The notes under the pieces were generated by a model that worked only from the letters and a program-made list of their open reading frames with translations, ran no database searches and was not told where the DNA came from. A stretch of DNA of 64,000 nt from Sporisorium sorghi. Lineage: Eukaryota > Basidiomycota > Ustilaginomycetes > Ustilaginales > Ustilaginaceae. This document shows, in pieces, positions 1-8,253 of this stretch. How positions within the stretch are numbered: position 1 is the first letter of the stretch; every line of letters begins with the position of its first letter. A program made the position numbers and the translations under genes. The stretch is taken from contig JALCCG010000023.1 of the NCBI GenBank assembly GCA_023212695.1, forward strand, positions 62,001 through 126,000, read 5' to 3'.

Positions 1-473
1 TGACCATTTATAATTATTATCAGAGCAAGGAAGGGTTACTGGATCATGTAGTGGATCGGATGATTGAGGAATTGATGTCAATTTATCGCGATGTGATGGA
101 GCAGGCCAGGGATCCTCTTGAAGCATTAACCATTTTCTATAGGGATCAGGAGAAATTTTCGGTGCATGTGTCGCAGAAGTTCGTGACGGATCTGGCCAAA
201 TTTCCGGAGCAGATGGAGAAGCTGATGCAGTTCAACCAGAAGTATGTAGTGCCTGATTTTGAATTGCTGATCTTTAAGGGCCAGCAGCTTGGCCAGATTC
301 GAAAAGATATCTCCCCTCAGGTGCTGGTCGCTTTCATGACCTTCATTAAGGAGTTTACGGCGCGGAACGAGTGGTATAATGGTCTGGGTAGCATTAACGC
401 GGTGAGTGAGCAGTTGATGACGATTATGTATTACGGCATTATCCAGAAGGATGACCCGCCTCATCCTACATGA
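1..473 (+). CDS. TetR/AcrR family regulator, C-terminal part (cut by window edge)
   Basis: The frame is open from base 3 with no start codon in the window. Its first residues, TIYNYYQSKEGLLDHV, are the typical end of a TetR helix-turn-helix (the TxYxYFxSKExLL pattern), so the DNA-binding domain lies mostly outside the window. The remaining ~140 residues are the alpha-helical ligand-binding and dimerisation domain, which is too variable to suggest a ligand. A hairpin with a T-run follows directly. The target genes are not visible here. Confidence 0.85.
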   Translation, partial: TIYNYYQSKEGLLDHVVDRMIEELMSIYRDVMEQARDPLEALTIFYRDQEKFSVHVSQKFVTDLAKFPEQMEKLMQFNQKYVVPDFELLIFKGQQLGQIRKDISPQVLVAFMTFIKEFTARNEWYNGLGSINAVSEQLMTIMYYGIIQKDDPPHPT

Positions 474-481
474 AATCAAAG

Positions 482-522
482 AACATTCCAGTGGTTGTTT
501 ACGACCCGGGATGTTTTTTTTT
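482..522 (+). terminator. Rho-independent terminator after the TetR gene
   Basis: An 8-bp stem (AACATTCC with GGGATGTT, one wobble pair) and an 18-base loop are followed by a run of nine T. It closes the TetR unit before the type VII module. Confidence 0.65.
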
Positions 523-693
523 GAGGTTTTCAGCGATCCATTGTTTTATATGTGACTGAATTGGGTATATGTTCCTATAAATTTAGGGCCAGGATTTGGT
601 AGAGGGGGAGGAGACGTCTCACCTATAATAGTAATGATGGCTTGTGATTTATTTACAAAAATAGGCGGGACTGACCGTAAGGAGGAGAGATCT

Positions 694-1485
694 TTGGAAT
701 TTTCGTCAAGGATCAAACTGACCGGCAAACAATTTTTTGTGTTAACCGGCATCGTTGGTGCAAGAGCTGTCATCGGGCTCGAAGATCCTTTCCGCGGTAC
801 GCTTGCCGAGGAGATGCCCGCAGAAGTGGCCAGGATAGAACAGGAGCTCCTGGAGGAAGGCTTGATTGTTACAGATACCGTCGATAACGAGCCGGTTCTT
901 GCGCAGGAATTGCTGGAATACATAGAAGTATGCAGCCGGACCCTGTTAACGGTTCACATGAGGGTTTCCGGTTCTGAGGGAGAACCGAAGGAGTGTTTTA
1001 TTTACTACAGTTCAGCCCTTGTCGTAAAATCCGAAATCGAAAGCGGTCCATCCGGTGAGCGGATATATGTATTGGAGGAGCTGGGAACGCCTTCAGAGGC
1101 CTGGTTGAAGATCATTGGCTACCTGCAGCTTGAGGATAGGAAAAACCGCGGCACGGGCCCTCTAGCTCTGCCTAAGGGCTGGTTCCAGCAATGGATGAAC
1201 GCTGAACAAGGTGAGCAGGAGCCGCAGCGGCATTTGCTGGCGCAAGGCTACCCGGAATCCGTTGTTACGGCTTTGGCTGACACTGTAAGAAGTCCGGAGA
1301 GATATGCTTCATTCACTGTGTATTATTGTCCGGATCTGAATTGCAGAATCCAAGGGATTGAACTGTTAAGGGGGAAAGATTCCAATTGGCTGATCCGCCC
1401 TGAAGGAGATCAGGATCAGATCCGGGGCGCCCAAGTTACAGAGATCATCCATGAGCTTGGAGCCGTAATAGAGCGTATAAAGTGA
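694..1485 (+). CDS. Conserved protein heading the type VII secretion effector module (possible effector chaperone)
   Basis: Unrecognised 263-residue soluble protein. I chose the TTG at 694 because GGAGG sits at 681-685; the in-frame ATG at 634 has no ribosome site. The N-terminus (about residues 5-95: LTGKQFFVLTGIVGA, then an acidic helical stretch) looks like a winged-helix fold, followed by a mixed alpha/beta region. It is the first gene of a run that continues with a WXG100-like effector, membrane protein, DUF4176 and WXG100 protein. The position and the 'LT...QFxVL' opening recall mycobacterial EspG chaperones, but I see no decisive motif. A role in handling the downstream effector is inference only. 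Confidence 0.6.
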   Translation: MEFSSRIKLTGKQFFVLTGIVGARAVIGLEDPFRGTLAEEMPAEVARIEQELLEEGLIVTDTVDNEPVLAQELLEYIEVCSRTLLTVHMRVSGSEGEPKECFIYYSSALVVKSEIESGPSGERIYVLEELGTPSEAWLKIIGYLQLEDRKNRGTGPLALPKGWFQQWMNAEQGEQEPQRHLLAQGYPESVVTALADTVRSPERYASFTVYYCPDLNCRIQGIELLRGKDSNWLIRPEGDQDQIRGAQVTEIIHELGAVIERIK

Positions 1486-1555
1486 TAGAGGACAAACATG
1501 GCTCTAACATCTTACAGTGTGTCTTCTCGATCAACTACATGGAGGATTGTTTGAT

Positions 1556-2629
1556 ATGACCAAAATACGTGTAGTACCCGAAATGCTGAACCAGCAAGGA
1601 GCAGCGGTATCTGATATTGCACGGGAAGTCCAGCAGCTTCAGGAGCGGATGCAGCAGCGCATTCAGAGCATGTCGTGGGAGACACGTCATCGTGCACAGG
1701 TTGAGCAGCGCCTGGCGCAGTGCAGGGCTGCTTGTCAGTCGGTGGTAAGTCGTCTGGAGCAGAATCGCGGGCAGTTGGTGAAGAAGGCCAGCGATTTCTC
1801 GCAAACCGACCAGTCGCTTGGGAACAGCTTGACCTTCGGCAAACAATCGGTAGCTCAAATTAGTCCGCATCTGCTGCTACAGACGAGCCTGGCACAAAAC
1901 GGGAGCAAAAAGTCAGATCCCCCCGTAACGGCAGCAGGGGTTGAATTTAATGCGCTCGCTCCATTTGGCGGAACGGCTGATCAATGGTCCAGCAACCCGC
2001 TGGCGGCCACCGGCGTATTGTTCGGGACCGTAACGGCATCAGGAACGATGTATAAATACTGGGACATGTACCGGAACGGATTTGGAGTCTGGCTTGAGAA
2101 GGACAGACGCGGCAATATGCGAGCCAATGTGACCAACGGAATGATGGCCAATATCCGCAAGAAAACCTATGCCGAATACAACTGGCGGAATCACCCCCGA
2201 ATCCCAAAGTATGTCCTTCCGGGCGCAGCGGTTAAAGATTCGCTTAGCTGGAAAGGCGGTAAGCTCGGTTATGCGGGTATCGCCATGCAAACGGTGGGCA
2301 ATCTGGTCACGAATATCAATGAGAACAAAAGTGGAGCCAAAATAGCCGGGGACGCTGCCGTGGATGTGGGTGTCGGCTTGGGTACGGTTGTAGCCTCCGC
2401 AGCAGCTGGTGCCAAAGCCGGTGCGCTGATCGGGACGGCGGTGGGCGGTCCGATCGGAACCCTCGCGGGTGCGGCAATCGGTTTTGGTGTTTCGGTGGGT
2501 GCTTCCTATGTCATGGATGGGATCAAGTTTGCAGATTTTGACGGGAATGGCGAGAAGGATACTTTAACCGAGGGTTTAAAAATAGGAGTTGAGAAATTAG
2601 GGTCGACGATAGCCGGTTGGTTCAAATAA
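1556..2629 (+). CDS. WXG100-like type VII secretion effector with glycine-zipper C-terminus
   Basis: 357 residues; start at ATG 1556 with GGAGG at 1541-1545. Residues 1-95 are a helical hairpin rich in Gln, Arg and Glu, with SWET at the turn where WXG100/LXG proteins carry WxG. A linker and an aromatic middle part follow. From about residue 265 comes a Gly/Ala-rich hydrophobic stretch (VGGPIGTLAGAAIGFGVSVG) typical of glycine zippers that insert in membranes, then DFDGNGEKD, an EF-hand-like acidic loop. An N-terminal targeting hairpin with a variable C-terminal domain is the usual layout of Firmicute type VII substrates. Activity is unknown; the zipper suggests membrane association. The next gene, a membrane protein, is the candidate partner or immunity protein. 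Confidence 0.7.
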   Translation: MTKIRVVPEMLNQQGAAVSDIAREVQQLQERMQQRIQSMSWETRHRAQVEQRLAQCRAACQSVVSRLEQNRGQLVKKASDFSQTDQSLGNSLTFGKQSVAQISPHLLLQTSLAQNGSKKSDPPVTAAGVEFNALAPFGGTADQWSSNPLAATGVLFGTVTASGTMYKYWDMYRNGFGVWLEKDRRGNMRANVTNGMMANIRKKTYAEYNWRNHPRIPKYVLPGAAVKDSLSWKGGKLGYAGIAMQTVGNLVTNINENKSGAKIAGDAAVDVGVGLGTVVASAAAGAKAGALIGTAVGGPIGTLAGAAIGFGVSVGASYVMDGIKFADFDGNGEKDTLTEGLKIGVEKLGSTIAGWFK

Positions 2630-2643
2630 GGGGAGTGTAACAG

Positions 2644-3408
2644 ATGGGCACAAAGATTTCGGAGGAAGCGTTATTTCATTTCCGGCTGATACCCGCAGAG
2701 CAAATCCGGGGCGGCATCGTATGTTTTTTATTTATTATGCTGATACCAGCACTGGTTACTTTGTCGGAGCCGATGATGTCGATCTATTTTTACATCGCTT
2801 GCGCAGTATGGGGGGCTATGCTGCTGTGGGGAATGGGCTTGAGTTTAAACCCGTATCAATCCGAGGTCGGTTTCGTGCTGTATTTGGGGTTGTATGGTTT
2901 GGCGCTGGCCGTTACTTGTCAGGTCGCTATATTAAAAATGATGTATCACATGGCTGGGGTCGATTCCATTGGATATGGTCTCAGCTCGGTAGCGGTCATG
3001 CTGCTATTGCTCGTTCTATTCTATGTTCTGCATTTTAGAGCGCTGCAGCAAGGAGCCTATCAATCCATGGAGAGGCAGGGTCGGGTCGGAAAAGCTGGCA
3101 AGGCCGCCTTGCTGTTTGCGGCTATCGGTTACACAGGTTATTACTTGGCAGTCGCGGTTATCGGAGATATTGGCAGGTTCGTGATGGGAATGGCGGCTTT
3201 TTCCGTCCTGTTGATTCTCGGTCTGTATTTGGCCGTTGTGTTCATTCATCGCTACTTCTTTATTCAGAATCATATGGATCAACTGAAAGAGCATTACCCC
3301 GTTTTGGGGCTGCCGAAGGAGCAGCGGAACGCAGCGTATCTGAACAAAATGAAACAGGGGCGCGCACCGGCGGCACCGCATCGTCCAAGCAAGAAAAGGA
3401 GAGGGTAA
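2644..3408 (+). CDS. Six-helix membrane protein of the type VII module
   Basis: 254 residues, ATG 2644 behind GGGGAG, 14 bases after the effector gene. Six hydrophobic segments lie at about residues 21-42, 47-70, 78-102, 113-137, 156-178 and 182-205, followed by a basic cytoplasmic tail ending PSKKRRG. I do not recognise a family. Tight spacing to the effector gene and to the DUF4176 gene suggests one transcript. An immunity protein against a membrane-active effector or a secretion accessory would both fit; neither is shown by the sequence. Confidence 0.65.
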   Translation: MGTKISEEALFHFRLIPAEQIRGGIVCFLFIMLIPALVTLSEPMMSIYFYIACAVWGAMLLWGMGLSLNPYQSEVGFVLYLGLYGLALAVTCQVAILKMMYHMAGVDSIGYGLSSVAVMLLLLVLFYVLHFRALQQGAYQSMERQGRVGKAGKAALLFAAIGYTGYYLAVAVIGDIGRFVMGMAAFSVLLILGLYLAVVFIHRYFFIQNHMDQLKEHYPVLGLPKEQRNAAYLNKMKQGRAPAAPHRPSKKRRG

Positions 3409-3410
3409 TT

Positions 3411-3680
3411 ATGACACAGCAGTTATTGCCAAACGGATCGATTGTTATTTTGAAACAAGGGGAGAAGAAGCTGGTGGTATACGGGCGCAAGCAGATTCTT
3501 GCACTTGAGCGGCCGCAAATGTTCGATTATCTGGCCTGCCCGTACCCGGAAGGGTATGTTAGCCCGGAATTTGCCTATGTGTTTAATCATGAGGATATCC
3601 AGGACATTATATTTACCGGCTACCAGGACGAAGAGGAGGAGCAGTTTCAAACCGTACTGGCTGAGACAAAAGCTACATAA
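3411..3680 (+). CDS. DUF4176 family protein (type VII effector accessory)
   Basis: 89 residues, ATG 3411 preceded by GGAGAGGG. It has the DUF4176 pattern: LPNGSIVILKQGEKKLVVYG at residues 6-25, then FDYLACPYPEGY and FNHEDIQDIIFTGYQDEEEEQF. In LXG-type loci, DUF4176 proteins are known small partners that help deliver the toxin to the secretion channel. Here it lies between the membrane protein and the WXG100 gene, which supports reading the whole cluster as one effector module. Confidence 0.8.
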   Translation: MTQQLLPNGSIVILKQGEKKLVVYGRKQILALERPQMFDYLACPYPEGYVSPEFAYVFNHEDIQDIIFTGYQDEEEEQFQTVLAETKAT

Positions 3681-3734
3681 CATCCCAGAGTATATTTTCA
3701 TAAAGGTTCATAAGGGAGGAGCGTGAGGTAGATC

Positions 3735-4007
3735 ATGTCAGGACGCATAGAGGTATCCCCGGAGGAACTGCGCCGCGCAGCGGCAGACATTCGCAGCGGA
3801 AGTGACTATGGCGGGGAACTGGTAGCCAGAATGTCACAGATCATTGAGACGCTGAATGCAGAATGGGAGGGTGTTTCGCAGCAGCGGTTTCGCACAGAGG
3901 CTGAGGAGACAAAGGCACAGCTCGTGAATTTTATCCAGATGATGAATTCGATGGAGCAGGAGCTCATGAGCATTGCTGCCCGGTTTGCAGAGGCTGACGG
4001 ACAATAG
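3735..4007 (+). CDS. WXG100 family protein (EsxA-like)
   Basis: 90 residues, the usual family length. Two helices are separated by WEG at residues 45-47 (the WxG turn), and SPEELRRAAADIR opens the first helix as in EsxA/YukE proteins. The ATG at 3735 follows GAGGT. Such proteins are secreted as dimers by the type VII (Ess/Yuk) system or act as targeting partners of effectors. No EssC, EssB, EsaA or YukD homologue is in the window, so the motor must be elsewhere. Confidence 0.88.
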   Translation: MSGRIEVSPEELRRAAADIRSGSDYGGELVARMSQIIETLNAEWEGVSQQRFRTEAEETKAQLVNFIQMMNSMEQELMSIAARFAEADGQ

Positions 4008-4041
4008 GCGGAGCGATTTATTAAGCGACAAAAACAAACTT

Positions 4042-4104
4042 GGCGACCTTTCCCCGGTTGAATTCCGGGAAAAGATCGCCGCCTTGATTAAAACTCTCTT
4101 TTTT
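4042..4104 (+). terminator. Probable terminator after the type VII module
   Basis: A long imperfect stem pairs GGCGACCTTTCCCCGG with CCGGGAAAAGATCGCC (4042-4080), with a short loop; a T-run follows at 4098-4104 after an AT-rich gap. The distance to the T-run makes it a less typical terminator. Confidence 0.5.
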
Positions 4105-4259
4105 TGTGTCTACATGACGGGGCTATGATCAGTGGTACGGTATAGGGCTGATTGTTTTTTTTATTAGGGAAGGACTTTGTGGATATTGCGGTTTTTTAGT
4201 GGAAGTTTGGACATAATATGACAGCAGCAGATTATACTTCAGGTAAGGAGTCGCATAGG

Positions 4260-4424
4260 ATGAATTGGATCTATTACGGAAAGCTGTATAAAACCAAATT
4301 TCAAGCAGGGTGCTTCGCCAAACGGTTGGAGCAGGATGGATGGCTGTTCGGGTACAATGATCCGCGGATGGTGGAGGTTTACCGTTCCAGGAAGGGCCGA
4401 TACGGCGTTCGATTTATGCCTTGA
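4260..4424 (+). CDS. Small hypothetical protein
   Basis: 54 residues from ATG 4260, with AAGGAG at 4245-4250. It is rich in aromatic and basic residues (MNWIYYGKLYKTKFQAGCF and later VEVYRSRKGRYGVRFMP). No transmembrane segment or known motif. It stands alone between the type VII module and the tRNA genes. The in-frame start at 4218 has no ribosome site. Confidence 0.5.
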   Translation: MNWIYYGKLYKTKFQAGCFAKRLEQDGWLFGYNDPRMVEVYRSRKGRYGVRFMP

Positions 4425-4446
4425 TTAAATTCCATTAAAACAGTAC

Positions 4447-4476
4447 TTGACTTGATGCAAGGGAATGGTGTATATT
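4447..4476 (+). promoter_or_regulatory. Sigma-A-type promoter of the tRNA pair
   Basis: TTGACT at 4447-4452, an 18-base spacer, and TATATT at 4471-4476, ending 30 bases before the initiator tRNA. No gene competes for it. Confidence 0.6.
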
Positions 4477-4506
4477 TATTCTTGTCGCTGTTTGATACAG
4501 CATTGA

Positions 4507-4554
4507 CGCGGGGTGGAGCAGTTCGGTAGCTCGTCGGGCTCATAACCCGAAGGC

Positions 4555-4583
<29 letters not shown>
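4507..4583 (+). tRNA. Initiator tRNA-fMet (CAT)
   Basis: 77 bases including an encoded CCA. The first base C is unpaired against A, and three G:C pairs (GGG/CCC) flank the anticodon loop CTCATAA; both are hallmarks of bacterial initiator tRNA. It is cotranscribed with the next tRNA. Confidence 0.95.
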
Positions 4584-4587
<4 letters not shown>

Positions 4588-4638
4588 TTAAACGATGTAT
4601 GTATGACGTCCTTATGTTTATGTGTACATGTATGTTCA

Positions 4639-4712
4639 GGGCCCTTAGCTCAGTTGGTTAGAGCGGTCGGCTCATAACCGATTGGTCGGGGGTTCGAGTC
4701 CCTCAGGGCCCA
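4639..4712 (+). tRNA. tRNA with CAT anticodon, probably tRNA-Ile2 (lysidine-modified) rather than elongator Met
   Basis: 74 bases with acceptor GGGCCCT and loop CTCATAA; no CCA is encoded. The body (TTAGCTCAGTTGGTTAGAGC, GGCTCATAACC) resembles Bacillus tRNA-Ile(CAU) more than the elongator Met species, which usually has GGTTCATACCC. The identity depends on TilS modification, so Met remains possible. Confidence 0.8.
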
Positions 4713-4720
4713 CTTTATCG

Positions 4721-4748
4721 AAAACCCTTGCTGACGCAAGGGTTTTTT
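4721..4748 (+). terminator. Terminator of the tRNA pair
   Basis: AAACCCTTGC pairs with GCAAGGGTTT around a TGAC loop, ending in six T. Confidence 0.85.
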
Positions 4749-4896
4749 GCTGTTTATAGAACCTGACCTTCTTCAATATTTTAGTTCTTTAAGCATACGT
4801 TTTTCCTTCTTTTGTATCTATCTATTAAGTAATTAAGTCTTTAGACCGATAGTTTAAGGGTTGAGTCGAAAATAGAAAACAGGAGGAGAAAGAGAA

Positions 4897-5505
4897 ATGC
4901 AGAAGAGAAAGATTGTTCTTGCAATGACAGCATTATTAATGTTGGGGGGAACTGCTGTGTATGCAGCTGCCCCTCAAATCAAAGGCACCATACAAAACTT
5001 CAAGTATGTGCTAAACGGGAAAAGTTGGACTCACTCCGGTAAACCCATCTTGGTGAATGGTCAATATTATTTGCCAGTCAGTACCGTTAAAGAAGCAACC
5101 AAAACAAATATCACAATTGACAAAGCCAAGGGAACCGTGAATATCGGTGAGAACTTGAAGGCAACCCCTATTTTGAATGAGCAAATAAAGTACTATAATG
5201 CAGCTTTGTCTAGAGATTCACAATACACGGATAAATTTAAGGAAGTCATTCTTACTAAGGGCTCATTGCCAAGTGTGTATCTTTTCCCGCAATCTAAGTA
5301 TCAAACACTGGTTCTAGATGTACGTGCAATCCAAGAAGATGTAACGATCATTCTCAAGAACAAGGACAACCGAGAAGAGTTGAAATCGTTGTTCATTCCC
5401 CAGGACAAGCCTGAGCAGATTGAAATCAATATTACTGGAATAAAAGAACTTGAAGTTGAAGTTAGAGGAAATGCAGTCATTTATCCAACTTCACATTATA
5501 AGTGA
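4897..5505 (+). CDS. Secreted protein with copper-amine-oxidase-like stalk domain
   Basis: 202 residues; ATG 4897 follows GGAGGAG. A signal peptide with KRK, a hydrophobic core and a VYAAA cleavage region covers residues 1-26. The part LNGKSWTHSGKPILVNGQYY..PVSTV (about 38-64) is the stalk domain repeat common in Paenibacillus surface proteins. The second half (SVYLFPQSKYQTLVLDVRA) resembles a carbohydrate-binding NPCBM-type sandwich, but weakly. Probably an extracellular structural or binding protein; no catalytic motif is seen. Its own terminator follows. Confidence 0.7.
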   Translation: MQKRKIVLAMTALLMLGGTAVYAAAPQIKGTIQNFKYVLNGKSWTHSGKPILVNGQYYLPVSTVKEATKTNITIDKAKGTVNIGENLKATPILNEQIKYYNAALSRDSQYTDKFKEVILTKGSLPSVYLFPQSKYQTLVLDVRAIQEDVTIILKNKDNREELKSLFIPQDKPEQIEINITGIKELEVEVRGNAVIYPTSHYK

Positions 5506-5518
5506 ATGATGCTTTGAA

Positions 5519-5554
5519 GAACTCCGCTAGCCTTGGCTGGCGGGGTCTTTTTTT
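5519..5554 (+). terminator. Terminator after the secreted stalk-domain protein
   Basis: ACTCCGCTAGCC pairs with GGCTGGCGGGGT, followed by CTTTTTTT. Confidence 0.85.
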
Positions 5555-5995
5555 GCTGTTTATATGGCTGCAGCCATAAATGATCATAGGTCGAGCGTGC
5601 TGCTTGGTATCAGTTTAACCATCTGATGATCAAGCGGGGGATATAAAGTACAACATCGAAGATCAAGGATATAACACCACCGGAATGCTCTAATTGGGTT
5701 CTTCCCAACTTCTTCATACTTCTTGTGCACCTCCATTTTGATAAGGGGTGTTGCTGCTGCCTTAGTTCTTCGTTCGTCACGAATGACGAATCAGATCATC
5801 ATGTTTTCACGAAAGGTCCCTTTGAAACAATACGGCCAAATCTCTCCGTGGTTTCAACATGTTCTCCTTGGGGAATTTGTAATCGCAGGCGACTTGCGTT
5901 ACATTTTAGAGGAGCCGTTAAAGACCAGACGTAATCCAAGGGCTGCGACTGGTTGGTATGTCAGCTCATTTTAGTACATAGGACGGGGGATCATA
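5555..5995. other. 441-base stretch without a clear gene
   Basis: Two overlapping short + frames (5723-5974 and 5725-5934) begin at non-ATG codons with no ribosome site. The stretch reads like coding DNA that changes frame (for example SPWFQHVLLGEFVIAGDLRYILEEPLK in one frame), so it may be a gene remnant. I see no RNA motif and no repeat. Confidence 0.4.
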
Positions 5996-6184
5996 GTGTC
6001 AGAATGGGTATTGAATCAGTCCTGGGGACTGCCTGTGTTGCTTGCCTTTTTGGTGATTGTATTCGTGTTTGAATCGAGAAAAGCCTTCAAGGCTTATAAA
6101 GAAAAAAGACGCTTCGAGCTGGGCTGGGCACTTTTATTTGCGCTTGTGGCTCTATTGGCAATCATTGTCCTGGTGGCTTATTAA
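5996..6184 (+). CDS. Small two-helix membrane protein
   Basis: 62 residues from GTG 5996, preceded by GGGGG at 5986-5990. Hydrophobic helices lie at about 11-26 and 41-61, separated by a very basic loop (ESRKAFKAYKEKRRFE), so both ends should face outward or form a hairpin. No family recognised. The hairpin at 6197-6231 separates it from the convergent MFS gene. Confidence 0.55.
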   Translation: MSEWVLNQSWGLPVLLAFLVIVFVFESRKAFKAYKEKRRFELGWALLFALVALLAIIVLVAY

Positions 6185-6196
6185 AATACATAGCAA

Positions 6197-6231
6197 AACA
6201 AGCGCTCGTCAGCTGCTGACGGGCGCTTGTT
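6197..6231. terminator. Bidirectional terminator between the small membrane gene and the MFS gene
   Basis: AACAAGCGCTCGTCAGC pairs with TGACGGGCGCTTGTT around a short loop; on the minus strand it runs into GTTTTGC. It lies between two convergent genes. Confidence 0.7.
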
Positions 6232-6276
6232 CCATGTTATAAAGATATAGCGGTAGGGGGATCGTTTCCCTGTTCG

Positions 6277-7482
6277 TCAACGTTCATTCATGACGGCTTC
6301 GGTAGCGGACCAGGCTCTGCCGGCACGCATGGCCAGGAAGAAGCAGAGAATGAGAACGATGGAGGCAGCGATGTACGGATAATTGATATCCAGGTCAAAC
6401 AAATACCCGGCCACAAGCGGGCCTGCGATATTTCCAAGGCTGGTGTAAGCGGAGTTTAAGCCGGCAACATAGCCTTGCTGATCCTTGGCCAGCTTGGACA
6501 TTTGCGTACCGATAGCGGGACGCAGGATGTCAATCGACAGGAACACCAGGAAGGTTACGAGGAATATCAACCAGTACTTATGCACAAACAGGGTTAACAG
6601 TATACATATTCCCGCGGTTAACAAACTGAGTGTGATGACTCTTTTCTCCCCAAACCGGTTCAGGATCCATCCGAATATTGTGGCCTGCACAACGGCGCCG
6701 GCAATCGAACCAAATGTTATGATCATGGCAATATCTTTGGGGGTGAAACCGAATTTATGATCTACGAACAATCCGAACACAGTCTCATAATTGGCAAGAC
6801 CGAAGGAGAGAACAAATACAATGACTAAACTTAAGAAATAAGGCTCTCTGAAGGAACGCGCCAGCTGGACAAACAGACTCTCCTTCTTCCGTCCCAGCAC
6901 GGTAGGCGCTTCTTGTTTGGCCGAAGATTCGGGCAGCAGAATTAACGTTACCAAGGCAGCGATACCGCCCGCGACTGCGGCTGCATAGAAGGGTACCCGG
7001 ATCCCAAATTCAGCAATAAAACCCCCGATTCCCGGCCCGATAATGAATCCGGTGGTAATCGCAGCATTAATGAAGCCCATGCCTCTGGCACGCTCCTCAT
7101 TAGAAGTCACGTCAGCCGTGTAGGCCATAATGGCAGGCATGATAAGTGCGGCGCCTATGCCGCCAAGCATCCTGGCTGCAAACAGCAGCGTCGGCGTGCT
7201 GGCAGCCCCGAACAGCCATTCCGATAAGGCGAATACAATCATACCGGAGATGATAATTTTTTTACGTCCTACGGAGTCGGACAAGCGGCCCGCGAGTGGC
7301 GAGAACAGCAGCTGCGTTAATGAAAAAGCAGCCACGAGCATGCCCACGGTACTGCCGTTAATATTAAGCTCCGTCATATAGGTGGGCATAATGGGTATGA
7401 CCAGACCGATACCGGTAAAGACTAAAAATATATTGAACATAAGGAGCAGGATCGCTCCATTATTACGCAGCAGTAATGACAT
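6277..7482 (-). CDS. MFS multidrug/tetracycline-type efflux transporter
   Basis: 401 residues with 12 predicted membrane helices. Motif A, GRLSDSVGRKKI, is between helices 2 and 3, and the helix-5 antiporter motif region GPGIGGFIAEFG is present; both mark drug:H+ antiporters of the NorA/Blt/TetA group. The ATG at 7482 has GGAGG upstream; a longer start at 7515 would cover that site. The gene lies just downstream of a TetR gene on the same strand, and both have the same operator, so it is very likely the regulated efflux pump. The drug is not predictable. Confidence 0.9.
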   Translation of the reverse strand: MSLLLRNNGAILLLMFNIFLVFTGIGLVIPIMPTYMTELNINGSTVGMLVAAFSLTQLLFSPLAGRLSDSVGRKKIIISGMIVFALSEWLFGAASTPTLLFAARMLGGIGAALIMPAIMAYTADVTSNEERARGMGFINAAITTGFIIGPGIGGFIAEFGIRVPFYAAAVAGGIAALVTLILLPESSAKQEAPTVLGRKKESLFVQLARSFREPYFLSLVIVFVLSFGLANYETVFGLFVDHKFGFTPKDIAMIITFGSIAGAVVQATIFGWILNRFGEKRVITLSLLTAGICILLTLFVHKYWLIFLVTFLVFLSIDILRPAIGTQMSKLAKDQQGYVAGLNSAYTSLGNIAGPLVAGYLFDLDINYPYIAASIVLILCFFLAMRAGRAWSATEAVMNER

Positions 7483-7548
7483 GATGATTCCTCCAAAAAT
7501 AAATGACGATCCCACGTGTTGTCGTGATTTACATGTTTATATAATTGC

Positions 7549-7570
7549 ATACTGAACGTTCGGTTTGTAA
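7549..7570 (-). promoter_or_regulatory. Putative TetR operator upstream of the MFS gene
   Basis: Contains ATACTGAACGTTCGGTTTG around the palindrome GAACGTTC, about 65 bases before the MFS start codon. Nearly the same sequence occurs before the tetR gene at 8254-8275. Confidence 0.7.
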
Positions 7571-7593
7571 CATTCCACAAAAAAATGGAACGT

Positions 7594-8211
7594 TTATCTG
7601 CCGTTATTCATGCCAGGTTTCTTGGCGATACCATACAAGAGCACACGAATGGCAGAATGATAAAGCGCGAGCACATTGTCGAGCTTGGCCATTTGAGACA
7701 TCTGGCTTAAACCCGCGATCAAGCTTTCAAATATAATTGAGAGGTGCTCCACGTTATGGTTCTCAAATTCACCCTGATCAATCCCTTGCTGCAGCAATTT
7801 CTGATTAAATTCCAGTCGATTCCGAATGATCTGGGTAATCCGCTGTTCCACATCCTCGCTCATACTCTCGCTGCTGTTCAGAAATTCATCCAGTGCTTTG
7901 GAGAACGGGTGGTTCAAATCATCAAACACCAATTGATCCGCGATGCCGTACAATTTGTCCGTGATGGTGGTATATTGATGTTCTTTGCTGCTCCACTTTT
8001 GCTCCCATTCCAGATCCCATTCCTCGATGAGATACAGAAACAGCCCTTCCTTGCTTTTAAAGTGGTAGTAAATGTTCCCCTTACTGCTTCCCGTTGCTTC
8101 TACGATTTCCTCAATCGAGGTCGACTTGTATCCTTTTTGCATAATGAGGGCTTTGGCTGCTTCAGCGATGCGCCGCTTGGTGTCTTCGCTTTGCTGTTGT
8201 TTTTTGTTCAT
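7594..8211 (-). CDS. TetR/AcrR family repressor of the adjacent MFS pump
   Basis: 205 residues from ATG 8211, with a GGGGGG-rich ribosome site just upstream; the longer frame to 8283 would run through the operator. The helix-turn-helix is at about residues 8-55 (TKRRIAEAAKALIMQKGYKSTSIEEIVEAT then GSSKGNIYYHFKSKEGLF). The rest is the helical ligand domain. It precedes the MFS gene on the same strand with a 111-base gap, and matching palindromes lie before both genes, which points to self-repression and drug-induced pump expression. Confidence 0.9.
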   Translation of the reverse strand: MNKKQQQSEDTKRRIAEAAKALIMQKGYKSTSIEEIVEATGSSKGNIYYHFKSKEGLFLYLIEEWDLEWEQKWSSKEHQYTTITDKLYGIADQLVFDDLNHPFSKALDEFLNSSESMSEDVEQRITQIIRNRLEFNQKLLQQGIDQGEFENHNVEHLSIIFESLIAGLSQMSQMAKLDNVLALYHSAIRVLLYGIAKKPGMNNGR

Positions 8212-8253
8212 TAGCGCCCCCCTTATAGGTACAGATATTGTCATTATTTTTCT

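Noticed and set aside
5723..5974. Two overlapping + ORFs of 83 and 69 codons
   Set aside because: Both begin at TTG or GTG without a ribosome site, and no domain is visible. At best they are a gene remnant.
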